Origin: Euphorbia lathyris | Taxonomy: Eukaryota > Streptophyta > Magnoliopsida > Malpighiales > Euphorbiaceae | Direction: 5' to 3' | DNA length: 64,000 bases | NCBI RefSeq assembly: GCF_963576675.1 | Contig: NC_088910.1 | Coordinates: 100,468,807 to 100,532,806, forward strand | In this document: positions 1 through 9,899 of the stretch, one piece after another | Layout: each line of letters begins with the position of its first letter | Numbering within the stretch: position 1 is the stretch's first letter | Program-made: the position numbers and the translations under genes | The notes under the pieces: model-generated | Told to the model about the DNA's origin: nothing | The model's database searches: none | The model's input: only the letters and a program-made list of their open reading frames with translations

Positions 1-1206
1 GATACAAAGTTTAAAAGACCCAAAGCCCAATACGAAAGTCAAAGCCCAAGTCAAACAGTTTAAGGCAACTCGGCCCGCGTATGTCAAAACGTTGTCGTTA
101 TGTACAAAACGCAGCTCAGCGGAAGAAGGATCTAGAAGACCTTCGTGGAACAACTTCGGGATGAAGCTGTTGAGTTGATTCGACAAAGAGTACAAGACAG
201 CAGCTGGCGAAGAACAACTTCCAGACAAAGTGTTTCCACTTTTGGTAAAGTTCAGACGACACAGTATGCTGTCTAGTTGACCTTACCATAAATGGAGAGA
301 CATTCTGCCGAGCTGACCAAGAGCTGACCGAGGACAGAAGATACTCAAATCTGATTGGCCGAGAGCTCTGAGCAAGTCAGGATGACAACAACAGGAAGCC
401 GTTTCCCTCCAACGGTTATTTCGAAATTCGAAATGACCGATGCCTCAGACGTCTCTATAAATAGAGCCCTTCAGTTGCTTCATTCAACACAGAACTTGAT
501 CAAGCCATTACGCTGACCAAATCTCTACGCAAAGTTCTGCAAGAAAAAGCAAAGCAATCTTACACTAAATTTCATATCTTTTGTGTAAAAGTCTAGAGTG
601 ATTATTCAATCATCTAAGGTGTCTTAGCAATCATTGTTTAGGACAAACACTTATCATTTCTAGAGATTAGAAAGGAGAGGCTGAGTACTCGGTTATAGTA
701 CTCAGCGAGAGATTAGGATTGAGTAGAGGTATAGAGGAAGGTACTCTTGTTATACTCAGTTTCTAAGATTGTAAAAGGTTTGATGCTCTACCGTTAAAGA
801 GCTCAGTAGAGAATTCGAAATCTCGGAACGTGGTTCGGGGACAGGACGTAGGCTTGGAGGCCGAACCTGGATAAATCTGCTGAGTAACATATTTCTAACC
901 TTAAACTCCTTTATATATATGTATTGCTTGCTTAAACAAAAAAAAAACTGACCAAGTAAAGAGGTCAAGCTGAGTTGTGCGCATTGAATATCTGAGCTCA
1001 GGAATAGACTCTTAGTGCTATCTCCTGACTCAAGTAAAGAAACTGACACAGTCACTAGTTGACTAAGCCAGTATCTTGCTATTCACTCAGCGCCGCTGTT
1101 AAAACCTTTTTCTTACGAAAAAGAAGTCTGCCCTAACTTAAAATTTTTAAATAGTTCCTAACACCCCCCCTTGGAACAATACTTGTAATATTATAAGGGA
1201 CCAATA
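1..1206 (+). repeat. 5' LTR of element A (left end outside window)
   Basis: It matches 10042-11243 almost base for base. It ends GGGACCAATA, where the 3' LTR has GGGACCAACA, so the terminal CA has mutated to TA. It lies two bases upstream of the primer binding site. It contains a TATA box, a 17-bp palindrome and a C-tract hairpin near the U5 end. Confidence 0.95.
418..466 (+). promoter_or_regulatory. LTR A core promoter: palindrome plus TATA box
   Basis: The 17-bp palindrome ATTTCGAAATTCGAAAT (418-434) lies just upstream of TATAAATAGAG (456-466). The same pair recurs in the 3' LTR at 10459-10475 and 10497-10507. The TATA box is a standard plant core promoter. A role for the palindrome as a transcription factor or repressor site is inference. 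Confidence 0.7.
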
Positions 1207-1208
1207 AG

Positions 1209-1220
1209 TGGTATCAGAGC
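1209..1220 (+). other. Primer binding site, element A
   Basis: TGGTATCAGAGC lies two bases after the 5' LTR. It is the usual plant copia PBS, complementary to the 3' end of initiator tRNA-Met. Confidence 0.93.
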
Positions 1221-1268
1221 CTAAAAGCTCACTGTAAAAGGTTTAACAACCTTGAGCTGATCCCCACT

Positions 1269-3011
1269 ATGGGCGAAAACAGTACTCGGTTTCTCCCAGG
1301 AAACCAAACAACTCAGATCTTACCTGAGGGGCTGTCCATCACTCGGCCTCCCCTATTCTTCGGGTCTAACTATACCTTCTGGAAGAATAGGATGAAAAAT
1401 TTCATCCAGGCTAAAAATATGAGTGCCTGGCTATCCATAGTCCAAGGTCCATTTGTACCTGTCGAAGTTGTGGCTGGCATAATAGTTGTTAAAGCTGAGG
1501 CTAAATGGACAGAGGATGATCTCAAGAAGCTACAAAATCATGCTTCGGCTATAAATATGCTTCACTGTGCGCTCGATGCTGCAGAATATAATAAAATCTC
1601 AGGTTGTGAGTCGGCGCAAGAGATCTGGAAGAAGCTGGAGGTCACCTACGAAGGAACCAATAAAGTAAAGGAGTCCAAGGTGAACCAGCAGATGAGACTG
1701 TACGAGCTGTTCGAAATGAACAATGATGAGGGAATATCTGACATGAATGCAAGGTTTACCAACATCATCAATGAGCTTAAGAGAGTTGGGAAGATCTTCA
1801 CGGAGGAAGAACAAGTCAAAAAGATACTCAGGAGTCTTCCTAAAGACTGGCAAGCAAAGAAGACCGCTGTTGAGGAAGCTCAGGACTTAACCACCTACAA
1901 ATATGACGAACTCATCGGCTCACTGCTGACCCATGAGATATCGATGAAAAACTTCGAGGTGAAGGAAAAGTCTGAAGACAAGAAGCAGAAGTCTCTTGTC
2001 ATGAAAGCTGACTCCACTGATGGGAGCTCAACAGATGATGAAAAGATGGCTATGTTCACAAGGAAGATGAAAAGGCTATTCAGGAAGAATGACAAATATT
2101 CTAAGAAGCCTTACAGAAAGTTTGATAAGTATAAAGTCGAGTCCAGCGACAGCAAATACAAGAAAGACAACTCAAAGCCCATTACATGCTTTGAATGTCA
2201 TCAAACTGGCCATATCAAGTCAAGCTGCCCCACGATGAGGAAAGATAAGAAGAACGGCAAAAAGGCAATGGTGGCAACATGGAGCGACAGTGATGAGTCT
2301 TTATCAACAGAAGCTGAGGCCACCGAGTCAGCAAAGATATGCTTCATGGCTGACGAACTTGCTGAGCCGTGCGTCTCTGAGCATGCTGACCCCTCAATTG
2401 CATCTGACGATGAGGAGCAATCAAATAAGGTAATATCACTTTCCCAGCTCAGAAACGAAATGGGTAATGCCCTGAGTGACCTCTATACACTTGTCAAAAA
2501 GTGTAATAAGAAAATTAGAGCACTCAGCAGGCGCTGTGACGAGGTTGAAGAGGTCAAGCTAAGTGACCTTAGATACCTTCTTCAGGACAACTCAACTTTG
2601 CATGATAACATGAAGATCATACATAAGTCTATCTCTGAAGTCCAATCAGATTCAAAGAAACTGAGAAAGGACGTCACAAATATCCAGAACCAACTAAAGG
2701 TTCAAAACAAAAGGAATATTCCTCTGAATGCTCAGTATCGAACTACTGGTCAGCAGAGATGGAATCCCCAGCGGAATGTCCAGTGTGACTTCTGTGGGAA
2801 GAAAGGACACACCACTAAGGTGTGCTGGCACGCTCAGCACTGGGGTGCTGACCAGTCAGTAAAAAGTCCTAAACGGAAGGTCAGCTGTGACTTCTGTGGA
2901 AAGAATGGCCATACTGTCCAAGTATGTCGCCATAAAATAAAATATGATGCTTTACCTGTTGAACCTAACAAGCAAGGACCCAAAAAGAATTGGGTACGTA
3001 AAAGTAACTAG
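1269..3011 (+). CDS. gag: Gag polyprotein of element A (580 aa, intact)
   Basis: This nucleocapsid/capsid precursor packages element RNA into virus-like particles. The N-terminal half holds the copia Gag core (UBN2-like: an FGSNYTFWK block near residue 35, then a helical region through the EEEQVKKILRSLP motif near residue 190). Next come a charged linker and a classical CX2CX4HX4C knuckle near residue 312 (CFECHQTGHIKSSC). Two more CCHC knuckles of the type CDFCGKxGHT..VC lie near residues 505 and 545. The ATG is the first in frame after the PBS and is shared with elements C and D. The frame is uninterrupted, so this is the only intact gag in the window. It ends with TAG, five bases before the pol ATG. 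In B-D that spacing is six and in frame, so A has probably lost one base here. Confidence 0.93.
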   Translation: MGENSTRFLPGNQTTQILPEGLSITRPPLFFGSNYTFWKNRMKNFIQAKNMSAWLSIVQGPFVPVEVVAGIIVVKAEAKWTEDDLKKLQNHASAINMLHCALDAAEYNKISGCESAQEIWKKLEVTYEGTNKVKESKVNQQMRLYELFEMNNDEGISDMNARFTNIINELKRVGKIFTEEEQVKKILRSLPKDWQAKKTAVEEAQDLTTYKYDELIGSLLTHEISMKNFEVKEKSEDKKQKSLVMKADSTDGSSTDDEKMAMFTRKMKRLFRKNDKYSKKPYRKFDKYKVESSDSKYKKDNSKPITCFECHQTGHIKSSCPTMRKDKKNGKKAMVATWSDSDESLSTEAEATESAKICFMADELAEPCVSEHADPSIASDDEEQSNKVISLSQLRNEMGNALSDLYTLVKKCNKKIRALSRRCDEVEEVKLSDLRYLLQDNSTLHDNMKIIHKSISEVQSDSKKLRKDVTNIQNQLKVQNKRNIPLNAQYRTTGQQRWNPQRNVQCDFCGKKGHTTKVCWHAQHWGADQSVKSPKRKVSCDFCGKNGHTVQVCRHKIKYDALPVEPNKQGPKKNWVRKSN

Positions 3012-3016
3012 TTACA

Positions 3017-5975
3017 ATGCAGGTAAGCCTGAGGTGTGCTGAGAAGTCAAAGATGTCGTATATTAACAGCGCATGCTCGAGGCACATGACTGGTGATGAA
3101 ACTCAGTTCATCACGTTTGAGCGTAAACGAGGAGGAAGCGTAAGTTTTGGAGACAACAAAAAGGGTAAGATAGTAGGGTCAGGAACCATCGGAGGTAATC
3201 CTACTATTGAGTCAGTCTCCCTAGTCAGCGGACTCAAATATAACTTACTCAGCGTAGCTCAGCTATGTGACAATGGGAGAAAAGTTATATTTGATGCTAC
3301 TGGATGTAAAATATATGAGGGAAAAACAAATGAGTTAATTTTAACTGCCCCTCGGATTGATAATGTCTTTATGCTAGACTTAGAGAAAAAGTTTTCAAAA
3401 ACTGTATGCTTAGTTTCAAAGGAAGAAAATTCCTGGCTATGGCACAGGAGACTTGGTCATGTAAGCATGGACCTCCTGGCCAAATTAGCAAGAAAGCAAT
3501 TGGTTGAGGGACTGCCTGAACTTAGATTTGAAAAAGATCAATTATGCCACGCTTGCCAAGCTGGAAAACAAACCAAACAATCTTTTCATAGCAAAAACAT
3601 TGTCTCAACTAAGTGTCCGTTAGAATTACTACACTTGGATCTCTTCGGTCCAGTCCAGCCGCTGAGTCTGGGTGGAAGAAGATTTTCCTTGGTCATTGTA
3701 GATGACTTCTCTCGGTACACTTGGGTCATCTTGCTGAGTAGCAAGGATGGGACATTTGAGACATTTTCAAATTTGGTTAGAAAACTTGAAAATGACAAAG
3801 ACCTAAAATTGGCCCACATCCGAAGTGATAATGGTGGAGAATTCAAAAACCAACAGTTTGTTGAATTCTGTGAAGCCATCGGCATTGACCATAACTTTTC
3901 TGCTCCTAGGACGCCTCAACAAAATGTGGTTGTTGAAAGGAAGAACAGAACATTGGTTGAAATAGCTAGGACAATGCTGAGTGAGCATAGGCTTCTAAAG
4001 TATTTTTGGGGAGAGGTTGTTAACACAGCGTGCTATATTCTTAATAGGGCTCTTATTAGACCTATACTAAAGAAAACCCCCTACGAACTTTGGAAAGGAT
4101 GAAAGCCCAACATTGGATACTTTCGTGCCTTTGGCTGTAAATGTTTTATTTTAAACACTAAAGATAGTCTAGCTAAATTTGACTCAAAAGCTGATGAAGC
4201 TATCTTTTTAGGCTACTCAACAAACAGCAAAGCATACAGAGTTTTCAATAAACGAACTCAAGTTTTAGAAGAGTCAGTACATGTTGAGTTCGACGAAACT
4301 AACCCTACAGGAAGATATCTACCACTGACCGAGGATGATCCACACTCAGCACCCGCTGATCAAGATACAGCCGCTGAGTCATTCCCTCAAGGGCTGACCA
4401 AAGGTAAAAGTGAACCAAATATTGTTTTCACTGACCAGTCTTCACCTGCAGAGATTGTTGAAACACAGACAACACAAGACATCAATCTACCCAAAGAGAT
4501 AAGGATTCCAAGAGGGCACTCAAAGAGTGCAATCCTTGATGCCACTAAGAATACCCTGAAGTCAGAAGACCATTGGAACAAGATGGGTCTTCCGCAAGAA
4601 GCTGGATGAGCAAGGAAATGTAGTCAGGAACAAAGCAAGGCTTGTAGCTCAGGGCTACAGTCAGCAAGAAGGTATTGACTATGGTGAGACCTTTGCCCCA
4701 GTGGCAAGGCTAGAGGCTATTAGGATTCTATGTGCATATGCATCTTACATGAACTTTAAACTGTTTCAAATGGATGTTAAGAGTGCATTTCTTAATGGAG
4801 TTATAAACGAGGAAGTTTATGTTAATCAACCTCCAGGGTTTGAGGATCCTAAATTCCCAAACCACGTTTATAAACTCAAAAAGGCTCTGTACGGCCTCAA
4901 GCAAACACCACGTGCTTGGTATGAGAGGCTGACCAGTTTCCTGCTGACTAGAAACTATGTCAGGGGCAAAGCTGATACAACCTTATTCATTAAGAGAAAG
5001 GGTAAAGATACCCTGCTGGCTCAAATATATGTTGATGATATTATTTTCGGTGCTACTAATGAGTCAATGTGTAAGGAATTTAGCAAGCAAATGCAGACTG
5101 AGTTTGAAATTTCTATGATGGGAGAACTCAACTTCTTCCTTGGACTTTAAATCAAACAAGGAAAGAAAGGCATCTTCATCAGTCAAGCAAAATATGCCAA
5201 GGAGATATTGAAGAAATATGATCTTGAAAATTGCAAGCCAATATCCACTCCTATGGGCACTGACACTGTCCTCTGCGCTGACGAGAATGGTAAGTCGGTA
5301 GACAGCAAATTGTATCGAGGTATGATAGGCTCTCTACTTTACTTAACAGCCAGTAGACCGGACATTCAGTTCTCAGTATGCTACTGTGCTAGATATCAAT
5401 CTAACCCTAAGGAATCTCATTACATAGCTGTAAAAAGAATCCTTAGATATTTGCAAAGCTCAGTGAACACAGGTTTATTGTATCCCAACACTCATGGCTT
5501 TACACTCGTTGGATACACTGACGCTGACTATGGTCCAGACAAGCTAGAACGGAAAAGCACCTCTGGAGGATGTCATTTCTTAGGAAGCTGTCTTGTATCC
5601 TGGTTCAGCAAGAAGCAGGCGTCAGTAGCCTTGTCTACCACTGAAGCTGATTACATTGCTGCTGGTCACTGTGTTGCTCAAGTCCTATGGATTAAGCAAT
5701 AGGTTGAAGACTATGGTGTTCAAACAAAGACAATTGAGGTCAAATGCGACAACAAAAGTGCAATTGATCTATCAAAGAACTCAATTCAACACAGCAGGAT
5801 GAAGCATGTCAGCATAAGACATCACTTCATTAGAGACCATGTACTCAAGGGTGAGATAAAGCTGACCTATGTCCCAACGGATGAGCAGCTTGCGGATATC
5901 TTCACAAAGCCACTGGCTCGTGAACAGTTCAGCATACTGAGAGAAGCCATTGGTATGCTTAATCCTCTTCAGTAA
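3017..5975 (+). pseudogene. pol: Pol of element A: protease, integrase, RT, RNase H; broken
   Basis: Protease: the N-terminal INSACSRHMTGD block corresponds to the IDSAC..HMT motif of copia proteases; the catalytic Asp has become Asn. Integrase: an HHCC-type region (WHRRLGHVS, then CHAC) and a DDE core with HIRSDNGGEF and the Glu near [24 protein letters not shown] holds the YVDD box near 5030. RNase H: YTDADYGPDK and STTEADY near 5515-5655. The C-terminus is at 5975. Lesions: TGA at 4100-4102 (CGA in relatives), a ~200-bp deletion near 4560 that also shifts frame, TAA at 5148-5150 (CAA) and TAG at 5700-5702 (CAG). No functional Pol can be made. Confidence 0.93.
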
Positions 5976-5984
5976 ATTCTTATT

Positions 5985-6185
5985 CTAAAATGAAAATTTA
6001 TGCTGAGTGAATTACTATGCTGAATGAATTATGCAAATGCATGCTGAGTGATTGTTATGCTGAGTACTTAACGCAAAATACATATAAATACTGAGCTAAT
6101 ATGCACACCGAGTAGTAATCTCAAACTGAGAAATCATTCTTTCACATACTGCTGACTACTCAGAATGTAAAACGCTTAGTATTCT
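5985..6185 (+). repeat. CTGAGT-rich spacer after pol (element A)
   Basis: This stretch holds repeated degenerate units of the form ATGCTGAGTGATT. The same kind of spacer follows pol in B (31760-31980), C (42010-42235) and D (49680-49880, minus). It codes for nothing visible. Confidence 0.6.
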
Positions 6186-6229
6186 AAACGCTGAGTGTTA
6201 GATCCGTTGCATTCAATGCAAAAGCACGC

Positions 6230-6457
6230 GAATAGCCACCTAGGATGACGTATGCGCCGAATGTGTCATAAAAGCCAGGATCTTTGTCAGTTGACAATCC
6301 CAAGGCAAAACTGACACATGGATTTGATAAGATCCACTCTTCACCGCTATAAATAATGGGTAAATCCCCATTTTTATTTTCTTTACACTTACCGAATTCT
6401 TTGGCAAAGCATTCTCTCTCTAAGACTCTCAAAGCTTCCCAATCTTTTTCTGAAACT
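6230..6457 (+). promoter_or_regulatory. Putative internal promoter and leader of ORF3 (element A)
   Basis: A block beginning near GCCACCTAGGAT, with CGCCGAATGTGTCATAAA downstream, is shared with B and C and recognisable in D. TATAAATAA lies at 6348-6356, 110 bp before the ORF3 ATG, followed by a CT-rich leader. The spacing is 107 bp in B and 104 bp in C. The arrangement resembles a plant core promoter. Promoter activity is inference. Confidence 0.5.
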
Positions 6458-9352
6458 ATGACTAGAGTTTCCGTCAACATCTCCGGTGTCGGTCACCCTA
6501 AGTCCAGCTCCGATGAACCCTCAAGGCAAACTACTGTGCCTGAAACCACCAAGGTCACTATGCCGAGCAAAGGCAAAGCTGGCCAAGCTACCTCATCTAA
6601 AGGAAAGCCGACCAAAGCCAGAACCTATAATAAGGTATTTGAAGACATTAGCGAATGGAAAGTAGACTTCTCACGATGGTTATCTGAGGCCTTCGTGACC
6701 ACCGAGCAACCCTTCTCCGAATGGATATCGAAGAATGGCTGGACAGAGTTGTTCTCCATTAGATATCACACCTATCCTGACCTAGTAAAGGAGTTCTACA
6801 ACAATCTCCGAGTTGCTGACGATAACCAGGACTATCTGGCAACTGTGGTAAAGGAAAAGACCATTTTCATAAACCCTACTTATCTCGCTAACTTGCTGAA
6901 GTTAAAGAATGAGGGAACAAAACTGAGGCGATCTGGAGATCATGACGGTACTGGGTACGATGCCACCTTCTGTAAACCCTATGGCCACTCTGGAGAAGTC
7001 TCAAGTACCTCTATGGGTCAGCACCAAAAGATGGCTCACTATCTGCTGACCTACTTCATTTATCCCAAGATCAACTGCACCACCTCAGCAACGAATTTTG
7101 AGCAATGCTTCATATGGCATATGCTGACATACAAGCCAATCAATATGCCAGTATTATTGATTGATGGCTTCCTAAGAAGCACTGGAACTCTCAGGCTGGG
7201 ATCGCTCATCACCAGAATCCTCTTAGATCATCAAATTGATCTATCTCAGGAAACTAAGGCTAGAGGATCTAAGATTACCGCGGCTTCGCTGAGGGCTTTG
7301 AAGTTCAATCAGCCACTAAAGAAAGGAAAAGCTGTTGCTAAACAACAAGCTGAGGAAACAGCTCCAAAGTAAAGCAAAACGACAAAGGCTCCAGCTGCCC
7401 GCAAGAGGAAAGCTGTTGGGACTCCTTCAAAGAAGGCTGAGCCTCAGGCCAAGAAGCCTAAGTCAGCTGCTGAACCAGGTCAGGAGAGACCTAAGTCAGC
7501 TGAGAAAAGGAGCAGGCAAGATGAGCCTGAAATTGAGAAAAGAACAGATGCTGATGAGCAACCTCAAAAGAAGCAGAAGTCTTCTACACTGACTCCTATT
7601 GATGCTATCCCTACTGACGTCGTTGTGCCTGGTGATTCTCACTACACACAGTGCCTGGGAACTGTAGCTGAGCATCAAGAAGATGATGTGCATCTGGACG
7701 ATCAGTTCATTGCACAAGTTGAGGAAGAGTTAGATGGTGATAGTGAAGAAGATGAAGAACAAGAAGAAGCAAGCGGTCAGGATGACGCTGAGGACACTGA
7801 GGAGACAGCTAGTGAGATTGGAGCTGAGCCAACCAATACTGTGTTGGCTGCTGGAGATGAACAAGCACCTGTCCAATCCAATGTTAATCAAGAACAAGAT
7901 AAAGCTGACCAGCTTAATGCTGATCAAGAGGAAACTTCTCCCTCTCACTCAGGAGAATCTATACAAGCTGACACTCCTCCTCCAAGAAGAAGATTAATCA
8001 AGGCAAGTCAGAAGTCTGTATTTGACCCTCCTGTTCAGAAACCAACTGTCCCTGACTTTGTTATCCAGAAGCTGACCCAAGACCCTTCTAAACTCAAGCT
8101 GAAATTTTTCAGAAAACAACCTTCTTCTACTCCATCGGTTTCCCTTGAAAAGCAAGCCTCTGTTTCTTCACCAAAGGAACACGCCGACTTGAATGCTTCC
8201 GCCAACTCAACAAGTCAAGTTGAGTCAATTCCTGTAAATGTTGTCAATCCAAGCATTGTACTGACTCAAAACATTCCTGCCCCTGTCAGCACAGACAGCA
8301 TTAGAATTACCTCTTCTCTAATCAACACATCTGCTGATCAATCAGCTCTACCAGAACTTCAAGTGCAGATTGAAAGCACACTTCCAGTCAGTGACCACAT
8401 TATTCCTCTGACTCCTCTTCCAACCGGTCATACTGAGGCAACAAGGCAAGTTAATGAAGGCTCTCTTAGCTACTTGCATGCCACCGAGTCTGGAAAAAGA
8501 ATCATCGACTCGGTGCAAACACTAATCAAAGACCTTCATCAAACCACTCAACCTGCTGCTGGGTCTTCTACTACTGAGACAACTCAGCTCTCCCATGTAA
8601 CTCAGCTTCTCAACGAAGTTAAGGGATTCAAGGACTTGCTGAGTGTCATCTTTACCTTTCAAGCACAGCAAGCTAAGCAGGATTCCATCGCAAAGCTGGC
8701 TGAGATCCAGCTGACAATAGTTCAACATCTCAACGCTCTTCAAGAACAAGTTCAGACTTTGTCAGCTGCGAACACGCGCTATGCAACTTTTGATGAAGTC
8801 AAAATGCTTTTTGCTCAGCTTCACACTGAGCAAATCAAAACCAACGAGCAAATGGTCTCCTATTCTCAGTGCTCAGTGGAGCAAATTGGTGAGGCCGTTC
8901 GATTGCTGAACTTGAACAAGCAAGAGATGGACACTGACGCTATGAAGCAAAATGAAATGCTGTCTATCACCAGACAAACGTTCAACCACATACGTCACAG
9001 TAATATTCAGCGTCAATACTACGACGCAGCCTTACTAAAGACATTCCATCAAGTCGTTGCTGGCCTATCCGAAGCACTTACCTGGATAGGTAAATCTCAA
9101 GCTTTCATAGTCAGCATGATCAGCGCTGCTGAACTTAATATACCCGTTGAGGTCTCAGATGATGGAGTCGCTATTTTTTATGGTGTCAATGAAAGCGCTG
9201 ATAGACTTAAGGCGCTGTCCACAGAACTGACCCGAGCCGTCTTAACCGACGCCTTTAGGATTCCTCCTCCCGATGCTGACAAAACGGGGGAGAAAGAACA
9301 AGCTAGAACACAGCATGAGCATAGTCAGTCCAAGCAAAAGAAAAAGAAATAG
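6458..9352 (+). pseudogene. ORF3 of element A (~964 codons, one internal stop)
   Basis: ORF3 is a third ORF downstream of pol, in the place of the Sirevirus env-like gene. The ATG at 6458 is preferred over 6356 because it aligns with the ATG of B (32256) and C (42506); 6356 overlaps the TATA box. Residues ~60-290 resemble the plant 'putative transposon protein' domain (motifs: SEAFVTTEQPFSEWI, TYPDLVKEFYNNL, FEQCFIWHMLTY). A long Lys/Glu/Pro-rich, probably disordered linker follows. A helical C-terminal region comes next, with TQLLNEVKGFKDL, SQCSVEQIGEAVRLLNL and WIGKSQAFIVSMIS. The end is basic (KQKKKK). I see no signal peptide or transmembrane segment, so calling it an envelope is unsupported. 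The frame is open throughout except TAA at 7370-7372. Function is unknown. Confidence 0.85.
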
Positions 9353-9899
9353 AAATTAGGCTAGCTCAGTTATGCTAAGTTTGTAGTCTATATGTCAATG
9401 CTTATCTTTTGCTGTACATGCTGACCATTTCTAGTAATAACAATACTTGCATCTTTTTATCCTAAAACTGGGTTATGAGTTATTTTATACGATGCTGAGT
9501 ATTAAGTTATTATGTATCTTCAATTACATCAGCTATGGTTAATGCTTATAAAACTTATTGATTGAACCTAATGCTGATAACATGTTTGACATTGACTTGT
9601 ATGTTTATATAACATTGTCTTATAAGACTCATTGAACAATAAATTACTCAGCGCCCTCTGAATGATATAACTTCCGCTTAAACACTGAGTAAAATAGAAT
9701 ATGCTCCATGAGTTGACCTACATCTGAAAACTGACCTTAGACTTACTCGATTAAACCCTCAAATGTTTAGAGTAAAACTAAGTCAGTAGCTCAACCCTGA
9801 CGGGGGAGTTTGCTAAGTTATATTAGGTCAACTATCATGGGGGAGCTCAATACTGAGTTCTTCGCTGAATAGTTTTTCCAACATCAAAATGGGGGAGTT
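9284..9899 (+). other. Multiple polypurine tracts before the 3' LTR (element A)
   Basis: GGGGGAG occurs near 9288 (inside the ORF3 coding sequence), near 9800, near 9839, and in AAAATGGGGGAG just before the 3' LTR. The last is the working PPT for plus-strand priming. Repeated PPTs are a described Sirevirus feature. Confidence 0.8.

Noticed and set aside
6356..6457. Upstream in-frame ATG for ORF3 of element A
   Set aside because: Overlaps the TATA box and its residues are not conserved; the ATG at 6458 aligns with other elements.
7734..7997. Second-frame ORF within ORF3 of element A
   Set aside because: Shadow of the Lys/Glu-rich linker in another frame; not conserved in B-D.
6458..9352. ORF3 as a retroviral envelope protein
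   Set aside because: Position fits the env-like gene of Sireviruses, but no signal peptide, transmembrane segment or fusion-type hydrophobic stretch is visible.
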